Shown: one piece after another, positions 36,835 through 45,392 of the stretch
Layout of the letters: the number at the start of each line of letters is the position of its first letter
How positions within the stretch are numbered: the first letter of the stretch is position 1
Assembly: GCA_963759375.1 (NCBI GenBank)
Contig: CAVWYY010000003.1
Location: 558,001-622,000, forward strand
Direction: 5' to 3'
Length of the DNA: 64,000 nt
Source: DASSUW01 sp963759375
GTDB taxonomy: Bacteria; Actinomycetota; Thermoleophilia; Solirubrobacterales; Solirubrobacteraceae
Translations under genes and position numbers: made by a program
The notes under the pieces: generated by a model
Seen by the model: only the letters and a program-made list of their open reading frames with translations
What the model was told of the DNA's origin: nothing
Database searches by the model: none

Positions 36835-37896
36835 ATGCCGCTTCCCGAGACCCTGCGCCGGCTGCTCACGGCACCCGGCCCCTCCGGCTACGAACAGCCT
36901 GCGGCGGCCGTGTTCCGCGAGGCCGCCGGCGCCTTCGCCGAGATCACCCACGACAGCGTCGGCTCGTCGGTCGCACGAGTGAAAGCCCGCCCGCCCGGCG
37001 ACGGCCCGTTCGTCGCGGTCGTCGGCCACATCGACGAGATCGGGCTGATCGTCCATCACATCGACGACGACGGCTTCCTGTGGTTCACGGGCGTCGGCGG
37101 CTGGGATCCCGTGATCCTCGTCGGCCAGCGCGTCGAGGTGCTCACGCGCGACGGGCGCATCCACGGCGTCGTCGGCAAGAAGCCGATCCACCTGATCAAG
37201 GACGAGGAGCGCAAGCAGGCGCCCGAGCTGCGCAACCTGCATATCGACATCGGCGCGAAGGACGGCGACGACGCGCGCGCGATGGTGCGCATCGGCGACG
37301 TCGCGGTGATCACCGGCGAGCCGGTCGAGCTGCCCAACAACCGCGTGATCGCGCGCTCGATGGACAACCGGCTCGGCTGCTTCGTGGCACTCGAGGCGGC
37401 GCGGCTGGTGGCAGAGGCCGGCGGCGCGCCCGGCGACGTCGCGGCGGTCGGCGTGGCGCAGGAGGAGATCACGTTCGGCGGCGCGCGCACCACTGCGTAC
37501 TCGCTGGAGCCGGACATCGCGGTCGTGGTCGACGTGACGTTCGCGACCGACGCGCCGGGCACCGACGAGAAGGAGATCGGCCGCCACAAGTTCGGCTCGG
37601 GCCCCGTGCTCACGCGCGGCTCGACGCTGCACCCGGCCGTGTTCGAGCTGCTGCACGCGGCCGGCGAGGCGGAGGGCATCCCGTTCACCGTCGCCGCGTC
37701 GGCGCGCGCGACCGGCACGGACGCCGACGCGTTCCACATCTCGCGCGCCGGCATCCCGTCGGCCGTCGTGTCGATCCCGCTGCGCTACATGCACTCGCCG
37801 GTCGAGATGGTCCAGCTCGACGACGTGGAGAACGCCGCCAAGCTGATCGCCGCGTTCGCCCGGCGGCTCGAGCCCGGCCTGGACCTCCTGCGCTAG
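36835..37896 (+). CDS. M42-family metallo-aminopeptidase
   Basis: 353 residues. M42 enzymes are dodecameric, two-metal aminopeptidases (glutamyl/deblocking type, related to FrvX). The metal and catalytic residues are visible: VVGHIDEIG (His-Asp), ARSMDNRLG (Asp), AQEEITFGG (catalytic Glu pair), VVVDVTFATD (Asp) and LRYMHSPVE (His). Length is normal. It follows acnA by 13 bp and is likely cotranscribed. Cytoplasmic: no leader. Confidence 0.9.
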   Translation: MPLPETLRRLLTAPGPSGYEQPAAAVFREAAGAFAEITHDSVGSSVARVKARPPGDGPFVAVVGHIDEIGLIVHHIDDDGFLWFTGVGGWDPVILVGQRVEVLTRDGRIHGVVGKKPIHLIKDEERKQAPELRNLHIDIGAKDGDDARAMVRIGDVAVITGEPVELPNNRVIARSMDNRLGCFVALEAARLVAEAGGAPGDVAAVGVAQEEITFGGARTTAYSLEPDIAVVVDVTFATDAPGTDEKEIGRHKFGSGPVLTRGSTLHPAVFELLHAAGEAEGIPFTVAASARATGTDADAFHISRAGIPSAVVSIPLRYMHSPVEMVQLDDVENAAKLIAAFARRLEPGLDLLR

Positions 37897-37911
37897 GTGG
37901 TCCCGGCCGTG

Positions 37912-37968
37912 GCCCCGACCGGTCCCCGGCGGCGCCCCGCGGCGCCTGACAGCGTCCTCGGTCGGGGC
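37912..37968 (+). terminator. Long-loop hairpin after the M42 gene
   Basis: 10-bp arms GCCCCGACCG and CGGTCGGGGC enclose a 37-nt GC-rich loop that itself can pair. It begins 15 bp after the M42 stop and is a candidate terminator for the acnA-M42 unit. Confidence 0.45.
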
Positions 37969-37985
37969 AATGGCGCCGCCATTGC
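37967..37985. promoter_or_regulatory. 19-bp palindrome upstream of the HAD gene
   Basis: Perfect 9-bp arms GCAATGGCG and CGCCATTGC around a single C, ending 30 bp before the HAD start. It partly overlaps the preceding hairpin arm. It could be an operator; no matching regulator is in the window. Confidence 0.35.
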
Positions 37986-38015
37986 ACCCTCCCTGCGTCC
38001 TCGTCAGGCACCACG

Positions 38016-38744
38016 GTGCATTCGCCGGTGAACCGCTCGGAACCACGGCCGGAACCACGGCGCCTGCTCCTCCTGTTCGACATCGACGGCACCCTCATGC
38101 AGGGGGCCGGGGTCGAGCACGGCCAGGCGCTGCGCGAGGCGGCCGAGCGGGTCCACGGCGTCGGCCCGCTGATCGGCGACATCGAGGTGGCCGGGCGCAC
38201 CGACGCGGCGATCATGCGCGATCTCGTGGCCCTCGCCGGAGTGAGCCGGGAGACGTTCGAGGCGCGCTGGCCGGAGGTGGTCGAGGACGCCGTCGCGGCC
38301 TATGACGCGCTGTGCCCGCCGGACCTGGCGGACCGCGTGGCGCCCGGGGTGCCCGAGCTGCTCGCCGCGCTCGCGGCGCGGCCGGACGAGTTCCGCCTGG
38401 CGCTGGTCACCGGCAACATCGAGGCGATCGCGCGCCGCAAGCTCGCCGGCGCCGGGATCGGCCACTACTTCGAGCCGGGCCAGGGCGGCTTCGGGTCCGA
38501 CCACGCGTCGCGCGCCGAGCTCCCGGGGATCGCCCGCGCCCGCGCCGGCGACTGGCCGCGCGAGCGCACCGTCGTGATCGGCGACACGCCGCGCGACATC
38601 GCCTGCGCGCGGGCCGACGACGTCCGCGTCGCCGCGGTCGCCACCGGCCTCTTCTCGGTCGAGCAGCTGGCGGACGCGGACGCCGTGGTCGACGACGCCC
38701 GCGCCCTGCTGCCCGTGCTCGAGGACTTCGCTAGCGGTCCTTGA
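38016..38744 (+). CDS. HAD-superfamily phosphatase
   Basis: 242 residues from a GTG at 38016. Motif I LLFDIDGTL carries the nucleophile Asp and general acid, motif II is ALVTGNIEAIARRKL, and motif III/IV is VVIGDTPRDIACARADD. The cap is helical (subclass I), as in phosphoglycolate phosphatase/beta-phosphoglucomutase relatives. Substrate not assignable. Its last 14 bp overlap the convergent gamma-glutamyltransferase gene. GTG rather than a later start is used because the protein reaches motif I after ~20 residues. Confidence 0.87.
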   Translation: MHSPVNRSEPRPEPRRLLLLFDIDGTLMQGAGVEHGQALREAAERVHGVGPLIGDIEVAGRTDAAIMRDLVALAGVSRETFEARWPEVVEDAVAAYDALCPPDLADRVAPGVPELLAALAARPDEFRLALVTGNIEAIARRKLAGAGIGHYFEPGQGGFGSDHASRAELPGIARARAGDWPRERTVVIGDTPRDIACARADDVRVAAVATGLFSVEQLADADAVVDDARALLPVLEDFASGP

Positions 38745-40523
38745 CCACCATCGCGCTGCCGCCGCCGCGCCGGGTCGGCTCGGTGGCCGCGAGCAGCTTG
38801 CCGTGCCTGAGGAACTCGATCGCCGCGATCACGCCGATCTCACCCGGTGGCGGTGTCTGCGGCACGAACGCATGGCCGTATTCCTCGGCCAGCGCCGTCC
38901 CCTCGCGCGAGTCGATGAACGCCTGCTCGGCCGTCGTCGTCGGGCCGTTGCGCTGGCTGGCGCGCGGCTGGACGATCGCCTCGGGCAGCGACATGCCGAA
39001 GTCGACGCGGTTGATGAACGTCTGCAGCACCGTCGTCGGGATCTGCGAGCCGCCCGGCGAGCCGATCGCCAGGTACGGCCGGCCATGCCGCTCGACGATC
39101 GTCGGCGCCATCGAGCTGCGCGGCCGCTTTCCGCCCGTCGGCCTTGTTCGGGTGGTCCACCGAGTCGTAGTTGAAGTCGGTCAGCTCGTTGTTGAGCAGG
39201 AAGCCGTACCCCGGCACGACGATCGCGTTGCCGCCGATCGACTCGATCGTGAACGTGTAGGAGACGACGTTGCCCTTGCGGTCGGCCACCGACAGGTGGG
39301 TCGTCGACTGGTTCGGGTGCGTGACCGTCGCGGTCGTCAGACCCGGCCCGCCGTTGTCGGTCGGGTCGCCCGCCGGCACGGGGCCGGCGTCGTTGGCCTG
39401 ATCGCCGATGAGCGGGCGCCGCTCGTCCGCGAACGAGTCGGAGAGCAGGCCGCGCAGCGGCACGTCGAAGAACGCCGGGTCGGCGAGGTAGGCGTTGCGG
39501 TCGGCGTAGGCCAGGCGCGACGCCTCCAGGTAGCGGTGCAGCGACAGCACGCGGTCGCTGCCGAAGTCGTCGAACCCCTCGAGGATGTTCAGCGCCTCGC
39601 CGTCGGTGGTGCCGCCGCTGGACGGCGGGCCCATCCCGAAGACGTCCAGCCCGCGGTAGGAGATGCGCGTCGGCTTGCGGAACGGCGCGGTGTAGTCGCG
39701 CAGGTCCGACTCCTCCATCACGCCGGGCAGCCACGGGTTGGCGGGGTTGGCGATGGTCGGCGGGTGCTTGACCGCGTCGACGATCGCGCGCGCCACCGGA
39801 CCGGTGTAGAAGCCGCGCTCGGCGCCGAGGCGCCCGACGCGGTCGTACAGCTTCGCCAGGTCGGGGTTGCGGATCGTCGTGCCGACCGGCAGCGGCTGCC
39901 CGCCGGAGTCGAGGTACAGCGCGGCGGTCGACGGGACATCGGAGAAGTGGGTGCCGTTGGAGGCGATCTGGTCGCGGAACACCTGGTCGACGACGTAGCC
40001 GCGGCGGGCGATCTCGGCGCCGGGCGCGAGCGCCTTCTTCAGCGAGATCGAGCCGTAGCGCTTCAGGGCGCGCTCCCAGCCCAGCGCGGTGCCCGGCACG
40101 CCGGCCGACATGCCGCTGTAGCGGGCCGGGTCGAACATGAGCGGCTTCCCGTCCGGCCCCCAGAACGACTTCGGCGTCATCGCCGCCGGCGACTTCTCGC
40201 GGTGGTCGATCGTGGTGATCCTGCCGCTCCGGCCGTCGCGGATGACCATGAACCCGCCGCCGCCGATGCCGCACGAGAACGGCTCCACGACGCCGAGCAC
40301 GCCGGCCGCCGTGACCGCGGCGTCCACCGCGTTCCCGCCCTTGCGCAGCGTGTCGATCGCGGCCTGCGTAGCCAGAGTGTCGACCGTCGCGGCCGCTCCC
40401 CCGTACCCGACCGCCGTCGGTTCCTTGACCGGCGCGTGGCGCGTGGCGGCCGCCTGGCCGACTGGCGCGCTCAACAGCGCGGTGACGGCTGCCACTGCCA
40501 GCAGCCCTGCTGATCTCCTCATG
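38731..40523 (-). CDS. ggt: Gamma-glutamyltransferase, secreted, one frameshift
   Basis: About 597 residues when read across one extra base. A signal peptide (RRSAGLLAVAAVTALLSAPVGQA) leads into the large subunit. QSTTHLSVADRKGNVVS holds the Thr at which the precursor cleaves itself and which becomes the nucleophile, and GGNAIVVPGYGFLLNNELTD is conserved. At 39134-39136 the plus strand has CCC where CC would keep the frame; past it the canonical GKRPRSSMAPTIV and GSPGGSQIPTTV follow to the stop at 38731. It cleaves gamma-glutamyl bonds of extracellular thiols or peptides. The start ATG at 40523 has GGGAGG six bases upstream. Confidence 0.85.
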
Positions 40524-40572
40524 GGCACCTCCCGCCCTTACGTCTCGTCAGGAGGTTCGCCTACCCGGCGGG

Positions 40573-41391
40573 CTAGCGCGGCACGCGCAGGATGGCGTAG
40601 TCCAGCGGCTGGCCGACGGTCTGGCGCAGGAGCGCGACGTACGCCACGTCGGCGCCCAGGGCGGTGGTCCACACGGTCGCGGAGAGCCCGCGCTTGGGCC
40701 GCGGCCACAGCTTCCGGGGCCAGCCGTGGCGGTGGTGCTTCTTGCCCGGCTCGTGGCCGGCGTCGCGGCGCGCCGTCGGGACGGTCGACCACAGGCGGCG
40801 GTCGCGCCGTGGGGTGCGCTTGGACTGCGGGCCGACGCGCAGCTCCTGGCGGCGGTAGAGGCTGCGCACGTACGCGAGGTCGCCGCCGTGCAGCGACGGG
40901 TTGAGCAGCATCGCGCGGCGCTCGCGGCGGACCGTCGTGCGCTTGCCGGTCGCCAGGTCGGCGATCACGATCCGGCTGCCGTTGCGGCCGGGCACGTGGT
41001 AGGCGATGCGGCCGCCCTCGAGCGCGGGGCGGCCGAGCTCCGCGGACTTGGCGACGCGGCGCGCCGCGCCGCCGCCCAGCGGCTGCGCGAAGATCGTGTC
41101 CCCGTCGGCGCCGCGCGCCCGCCAGGCGACCCACTGCGCCGAGACGGCCACGGCATCGGCGCCCGGGGCCGGGATCGTGGCGGCGAACGGCGCGCCGGAC
41201 GTCTGGCGGACCACGATCACGTTGTTGCCGATCAGCGCCAGCCGGCCGCCGCCGAGCGCCGGGTGCGTGCCGGGAAGCGGTGAGGACTGGCCGTTGGCGA
41301 CCAGGATCCCGGGCGCTCCCGCCCGGTGGTAGGCGACCAGCGCGCCGTCGACACTCGGGTCGGTCGCCGCGTCCGCGAACCGCTCCGCCAT
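40573..41391 (-). CDS. Propeller-like protein at the end of the mini-Mau operon
   Basis: 272 residues without a signal peptide. It has repeated short beta-strand units with G-rich turns (GGRLALIGNNVIVV, AVSAQWVAWRARG, EGGRIAYHVPG, GGDLAYVRSLY, GADVAYVALLR) resembling TolB/WD40-type propeller blades, perhaps five or six. Residues ~190-230 are very basic. It starts with ATG overlapping the stop of the CcdA/MauF-like gene (TGATG), so it is coupled to that operon. The methylamine dehydrogenase heavy chain MauB is also a propeller, but it is larger and exported, so equivalence is only suggested by position. Confidence 0.6.
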   Translation of the reverse strand: MAERFADAATDPSVDGALVAYHRAGAPGILVANGQSSPLPGTHPALGGGRLALIGNNVIVVRQTSGAPFAATIPAPGADAVAVSAQWVAWRARGADGDTIFAQPLGGGAARRVAKSAELGRPALEGGRIAYHVPGRNGSRIVIADLATGKRTTVRRERRAMLLNPSLHGGDLAYVRSLYRRQELRVGPQSKRTPRRDRRLWSTVPTARRDAGHEPGKKHHRHGWPRKLWPRPKRGLSATVWTTALGADVAYVALLRQTVGQPLDYAILRVPR

Positions 41392-42047
41392 CAGGCGACC
41401 AGCACCACGGCCAGCGCCGCCATCGCCACGGCGTCGACCGCGCGCAGCGAGCGCAGGATGCGCGGCCGCTCGGCCATCGCCGCGTGGAAGGCGGCGCCGC
41501 GCTCGGTCCCGGCCGTCGGGGCGAGCACGATCACCGGCAGCAGCCGGCCGGCGCCGAACGCGAGGCCGATCGCCAGGCCCAGGGCCGGATCGCCGATCGC
41601 GACGCTCACGCCGGCGAGCGCCCAGACCGCGAACGTGAGGATGAAGGTGGTGAAGCCGAGCCCGAGCAGCACGCCGTAGAGCCCGGCCGCGAGCGGGACG
41701 GGCATCCGCCGGCGCCAGGACTCCGGCACCTGCCGGCGCACCTGCGGCAGGATCCGGGCGCCGCGCGCCTCGCCGATCGCGGCGGCCAGCGCGAGCGCCG
41801 CGCCGACGGCGAGCGCGACCGGTCCGCCGGCGCCCAGCGCCTGCCCGAGCAGCGCCAGCGCGCCGAACGTGGCGGCGCCGCCGGCCAGCGCGCCGAGCGA
41901 GAACGTCAGGCACGCGGCCACGGTCGTCCGCAGCCGCCCGGCGTAGCCGTGCGGGGCGAGGGTCTCGACCATCGAGAAGCCGCAGGGGGACCAGGCGCCG
42001 GTGACGCCGGCCGCCGCCGCGGCGAGGATGAGCACGGTCTCTAGCAC
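41391..42047 (-). CDS. CcdA/DsbD-superfamily (MauF-like) membrane protein
   Basis: 218 residues with about six TMs. VTGAWSPCGFSMVETLAPHG near residue 15 resembles the first-helix Cys-Pro/Cys motif of CcdA/DsbD thiol-electron carriers, but only one Cys is present in it. LGFTTFILTFAVWALAG near residue 130 is the second repeat's counterpart and has no Cys. MauF, needed for methylamine dehydrogenase assembly, is a relative of this superfamily. It starts with a GTG that overlaps the stop of the Cys-rich protein gene by 7 bp and overlaps the propeller gene at its end. A role in maturation or electron transfer for the Cys-rich protein is inferred from context. Confidence 0.65.
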   Translation of the reverse strand: MLETVLILAAAAAGVTGAWSPCGFSMVETLAPHGYAGRLRTTVAACLTFSLGALAGGAATFGALALLGQALGAGGPVALAVGAALALAAAIGEARGARILPQVRRQVPESWRRRMPVPLAAGLYGVLLGLGFTTFILTFAVWALAGVSVAIGDPALGLAIGLAFGAGRLLPVIVLAPTAGTERGAAFHAAMAERPRILRSLRAVDAVAMAALAVVLVA

Positions 42048-42607
42048 TTGACCTTCGTGTCGTAGTACATGACGCAGAACACCCGCCGGCCCTTGTAGCA
42101 GTAGCCGGTCAGGGAGGCGTCACCGTTGATGCGCCTGTGGCTGTGCGAGCAGCAGTCGACGAGCTTGCGCACCTGGCCGCCGCAGCAGCGGAACCACGCG
42201 CCGTCGACCTGGGTGTCGAAGCCGTAGCGGTCGGCCACCGCGTCGCACACCTTGGTGCGGCTGGCGATCGGCAGCGGCCGGCCGTCAGGGTCGGTCAGCG
42301 GCCGCCCGCTGTCGTCGAGCGGTCGGCCGTTCGCGTCGATCAGCCGCCCGAGGTCGTCGATCGGGTACCCGTCCTCCGCGCGCAGCGGAAAGCCCTTGCG
42401 GTCGATGCGCGGCAGGCCGGTCGGGTGGGGGCACGAGTCGGTCGTGTACAGGTGCCCGCAGAAGTGGAACGCCTCGGCGTCCCCGGGCGCGACGAGGCTC
42501 GCGGCCGTGCCCGCGCCGGTGAGGCCCAGCACCGCGCCGGACACGCGCGAGAGGAAGCCGCGCCGCGACGTGCCGGCGGCGACGCGGTCGCTCAGCCGCT
42601 CAGGCAT
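42041..42607 (-). CDS. Tat-exported Cys-rich protein resembling methylamine dehydrogenase light chain (MauA-like)
   Basis: 188 residues. TSRRGFLSRVSGAVLGLTG (13-31) is a clear Tat signal and processing is likely near DAEAF. The mature part has about ten Cys, clustered as in MauA (WFRCCGG, LVDCCSHSH, TGYCYKG, VFCVMYY, KVKC), pointing to several disulfides. Between ~85 and 115 lie short GRP-L repeats (DANGRPLDDSGRPL, DPDGRPL). MauA forms the cofactor TTQ from two Trp residues; this protein has a single Trp, so TTQ cannot form. Its genes for a MauE-MauD fusion and a MauF-like protein are coupled on either side. Enzyme activity unknown. Confidence 0.7.
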   Translation of the reverse strand: MPERLSDRVAAGTSRRGFLSRVSGAVLGLTGAGTAASLVAPGDAEAFHFCGHLYTTDSCPHPTGLPRIDRKGFPLRAEDGYPIDDLGRLIDANGRPLDDSGRPLTDPDGRPLPIASRTKVCDAVADRYGFDTQVDGAWFRCCGGQVRKLVDCCSHSHRRINGDASLTGYCYKGRRVFCVMYYDTKVKC

Positions 42608-43472
42608 TGACCACCCCGCGGCGGCGCTCGGCGGCGGCCAGGACCGACTCGAGCTGCGCGCCGGTGTTGAACGTGCCCTTGGCGAGCACGGTGCCGTCGG
42701 CGTCGAGCGCCACGGCGAACGGGCTGCCGGGGACGTCGGCCGCCGTCCAGGCGTCGGCGTCGCGGACCTCGTCGAACTCCAGCAGGGTCAACCCCGGGTG
42801 ACGGCCGAACGCCGCGACGGTCGGTGCCAGCGCGCGGCACATCTGGCAGCCCTCGGAGCTGAACACCGCCAGGCCGATGCGGCCGGGCGCGAGCTCGAAG
42901 CGCTCTGCCAGGGCCGTGCGGCCGCCGACCTCGGGCCCTTCGTGCGGGACCTCGAGCGCCCCGCGCGGGTCCACCGCCATCCGCAGCACGCCGACCTCGC
43001 GGGCCAGCGCCAGCACGACGACCGCCAGCGCCACGAGGCCGATCAGCGCCGCCGCCAGGCCGAGGCCGAGCCACTGCTCGGTCGTCGGCTCGCTGCGGGG
43101 CAGCGCGGGCAGCGCCGCCAGCGCGGCGGCGAGCAGGATCGCGCGGCCCACCGAGGCGTCGGACACCTGGCCGCGGGCGCCGAAGCAGGCGCACGGCGCG
43201 CCGGCGCGGCCGGTGGCCAGCGCCACGACCTGCGCGATCGCGAACACGGCCACCAGGGCGGCGCCCGCGTAGGCGGCGGCGTCGATGCCGGCGGCGATCG
43301 CCACGCCGAGGACGAGCTCGGCGGCCACCAGCGCCGTCCACACGGCCGCGGCCCCCGATCGGATGCCGTAGGTGGCCAGCGCGGCCTGCGTTCCGTGGCG
43401 GTCGACGAGCTTCAGGACCGCGGAAGCGAGCAGCACGAGGCCAAGGACCAGGCAGGCGACCACCGACACCAT
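42600..43472 (-). CDS. MauE-MauD fusion: redox membrane protein with thioredoxin-like domain
   Basis: 290 residues. The first ~135 form a four-TM MauE/DoxX-like unit, with ASAVLKLVDRHGTQAALATYG and the typical GAPCACFGARGQVS segment. A fifth TM near ~155 leads to a thioredoxin-like MauD domain: AVFSSEGCQMCRAL gives CxxC near residue 210, VPGSPFAVALDADG is the cis-Pro strand, and GTFNTGAQLESVLAAA the last helix. In methylotrophs MauE and MauD are separate proteins required to form disulfides in MauA; here they are one chain. It overlaps the downstream Cys-rich protein gene by 8 bp and begins 33 bp after the diguanylate cyclase stop. Confidence 0.8.
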   Translation of the reverse strand: MVSVVACLVLGLVLLASAVLKLVDRHGTQAALATYGIRSGAAAVWTALVAAELVLGVAIAAGIDAAAYAGAALVAVFAIAQVVALATGRAGAPCACFGARGQVSDASVGRAILLAAALAALPALPRSEPTTEQWLGLGLAAALIGLVALAVVVLALAREVGVLRMAVDPRGALEVPHEGPEVGGRTALAERFELAPGRIGLAVFSSEGCQMCRALAPTVAAFGRHPGLTLLEFDEVRDADAWTAADVPGSPFAVALDADGTVLAKGTFNTGAQLESVLAAAERRRGVVNA

Positions 43473-43505
43473 GAGGGCGACGAAGGTAGCAACTGCCGGG
43501 GTCGG

Positions 43506-45257
43506 TCAGACCCGGTTCTGGGGTGTCGCGCTGTGAGGCGCGAAGCGCTTCTCGACGTCCGCGGCGAGGCGGCCGGCCGCCCATCCGCCGCTGCGCACCC
43601 GGTTCTTGCCGGTGCGCTTGGCCGCGTAGAGGCCGACGTCGGCGGCCTCGATGAGCGCCGCGGGGTCGCCCGCGTTCGGGGCCATCGCGCCGACGCCGAC
43701 GCTGATCGTCACCTGCGTCGTGGTCCCGTCGGGGAGCGGGAGCACGGCGCCCTCGACCGCCCGCCGCAGGTTGTCGGCGATCGTGTGCGCGCCGTCGAGG
43801 TCGGTCTCGGCGAGGATCACGGCCAGCTCGTCGCCGCCGTAGCGGGCGGGCTCGTCGGTGGCCCGGCAGGCGTCGCCGATCACGTCGGCCACGAGCTCGA
43901 GCACACTGTCGCCGAGGCGGTGGCCGTAGGTGTCGTTCATCGACTTGAAGTCGTCGATGTCGATCAGCGCCAGCGCGGTCGGCCGGCCGGAGCGGCGCAT
44001 GCGCACGACCTCGTGCGCGAGCACCTCGTGGAAGCGCCGGTGGTTGGCGAGGCCGGTCAGCTCGTCGGTGGTCGCCTGGCGGCGGAGCTGGTCGTGGAGC
44101 GCGATGTTCTCCAGCGCCACCGCCGTCTGCCGAGCGAGCTGGCCGAAGCGCGCCTGTTCGTCGGGGGTGAACGGCGTGTGCTGGCGCGCCACCGCGAGCA
44201 CCTCGGTCGAGGCGGCCCAGCGGCCGCCGGTGAGCGGCTGAGCCATCGCCTCGAACTCGTCGCCGGTGACGACGCGCAGCCCGCCGGAGCGGCGCGCGGC
44301 GTCCTCGGCGGCAGCCAGCGGCGGGCCCGCGATCGTGCCGTGCTCCACGGTGCCGGACGCGAGCGTGGCGCGGCCGGACTGCGCGCCGAGCGCCTCCACC
44401 GCCGTGCGCACGACGATGTCGGCGAGCGCCGCGCGATCGAGCTTGGAGGCGAACGCCTCGCCGACCCGGTCGATCGCCCGGTCGAGCCGCTCGTGCTCGG
44501 CGGTCAGCTCGTCGAGCCGGCCGACGGCCTCGCGGATCCGGCGCCGGCGGTCGGTCGCCAGCGCCGAGAGCAGCGCCAGCAGCGGGAGCACGAGCAGGAA
44601 CGCGTACGAGTGCCCGGCGCACGCCATCGCGATGGCCAGGCCGACAGGGGTGAGGCACGCGTCGATCAGGTAGACGGCGCCGAGCACGCGCAGCTGCATC
44701 GCGGGTGCGATCCCGCGGCCGAGCCACTCGCGGGCGGTGGCGGCGAGCACGTCGGTGAGAGCCTGGGCGGCCAGCGCGAGCGCGAGCACGGCCCAGTCGT
44801 CGAGCCCGGGTGCCGGCGAGCCGGCGGCGACGAACACCAGCGCGGGGCCGACCGCGTTCCAGGCGTCGGGCACGCTGGCCACGAGCCGCTCCGGGTGCGC
44901 GCGGCGGCGGGCGACATCGACCGCGTCGCCCAGCACGATCCCGAGCGCAGCGCACGCGGGGACCACCGCGGGCGGCAGCAGGAAGAGCATCGGCACGAGC
45001 ACGAGCTGGGTCGGGAGCGCCGAGCCGGCACCGACGTACAGGCGGACGCGTGACGCCAGCGCGAGGCTCACGACCAGCGCGGCGGCGAGCAGCGGGTCGA
45101 ACGCGCGCGGCGAGTCGAGGAGGAACGGCAGCGACGCCGCCACGGCGGCGAACACCACCGCCGCCAGTGACTCGACGCGGAGCTCGCGTCGCGTCAGCCG
45201 CCGCGCGTCATATGGCCGCCACCGCTGGAGCAGCCGCTCTGCGGAGCCCTTGGGCAC
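43506..45257 (-). CDS. Membrane-bound diguanylate cyclase (7-8 TM, GAF, GGDEF)
   Basis: About 583 residues. Roughly eight TMs (35-255) form an integral sensor-like region, a coiled helix follows (RLDELTAEHERLDRAI), then a GAF-type domain (~290-400), and a C-terminal GGDEF domain. The active site reads RYGGDELAVIL with metal-binding Asp in IDIDDFKSMND, so cyclic di-GMP synthesis should be active. No inhibitory RxxD is evident just before the site. The start is set at the GTG at 45257; the open frame runs further but has no support. It could form one transcript with the mini-Mau genes that follow. An HD-GYP phosphodiesterase with a similar membrane region lies at 52143. Confidence 0.85.
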   Translation of the reverse strand: MPKGSAERLLQRWRPYDARRLTRRELRVESLAAVVFAAVAASLPFLLDSPRAFDPLLAAALVVSLALASRVRLYVGAGSALPTQLVLVPMLFLLPPAVVPACAALGIVLGDAVDVARRRAHPERLVASVPDAWNAVGPALVFVAAGSPAPGLDDWAVLALALAAQALTDVLAATAREWLGRGIAPAMQLRVLGAVYLIDACLTPVGLAIAMACAGHSYAFLLVLPLLALLSALATDRRRRIREAVGRLDELTAEHERLDRAIDRVGEAFASKLDRAALADIVVRTAVEALGAQSGRATLASGTVEHGTIAGPPLAAAEDAARRSGGLRVVTGDEFEAMAQPLTGGRWAASTEVLAVARQHTPFTPDEQARFGQLARQTAVALENIALHDQLRRQATTDELTGLANHRRFHEVLAHEVVRMRRSGRPTALALIDIDDFKSMNDTYGHRLGDSVLELVADVIGDACRATDEPARYGGDELAVILAETDLDGAHTIADNLRRAVEGAVLPLPDGTTTQVTISVGVGAMAPNAGDPAALIEAADVGLYAAKRTGKNRVRSGGWAAGRLAADVEKRFAPHSATPQNRV

Positions 45258-45349
45258 GCGGCCTGTATCGGCACTCGAACCGGAAAGTTGACGGACGGGG
45301 GTTCGAAATGTGACGTCCGTCCTTCTCACCGACTTCCGGCGTGCCGATA

Positions 45350-45365
45350 GGACCGGCGCCGGTCC
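45350..45365 (+). promoter_or_regulatory. 16-bp perfect palindrome and T run in the leader of the 45393 gene
   Basis: GGACCGGCGCCGGTCC is followed directly by GTTTTCC, 27 bp before the ATG at 45393. It could be an operator or an attenuator-like hairpin in the 5' leader. A second small inverted repeat, TTTCC-TGA-GGAAA, overlaps the ribosome site region just after it. Confidence 0.4.
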
Positions 45366-45392
45366 GTTTTCCTGAGGAAAGGAGCGCTTCCA

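Noticed and set aside
42041..42607. True methylamine dehydrogenase light chain
   Set aside because: Only one Trp in the whole protein, so the TTQ cofactor of MauA cannot be made; no MauG or full MauB nearby.
42252..45053. 933-residue plus-strand ORF spanning the mini-Mau genes and the diguanylate cyclase
   Set aside because: It crosses several well-supported minus-strand genes and has no recognisable motifs.
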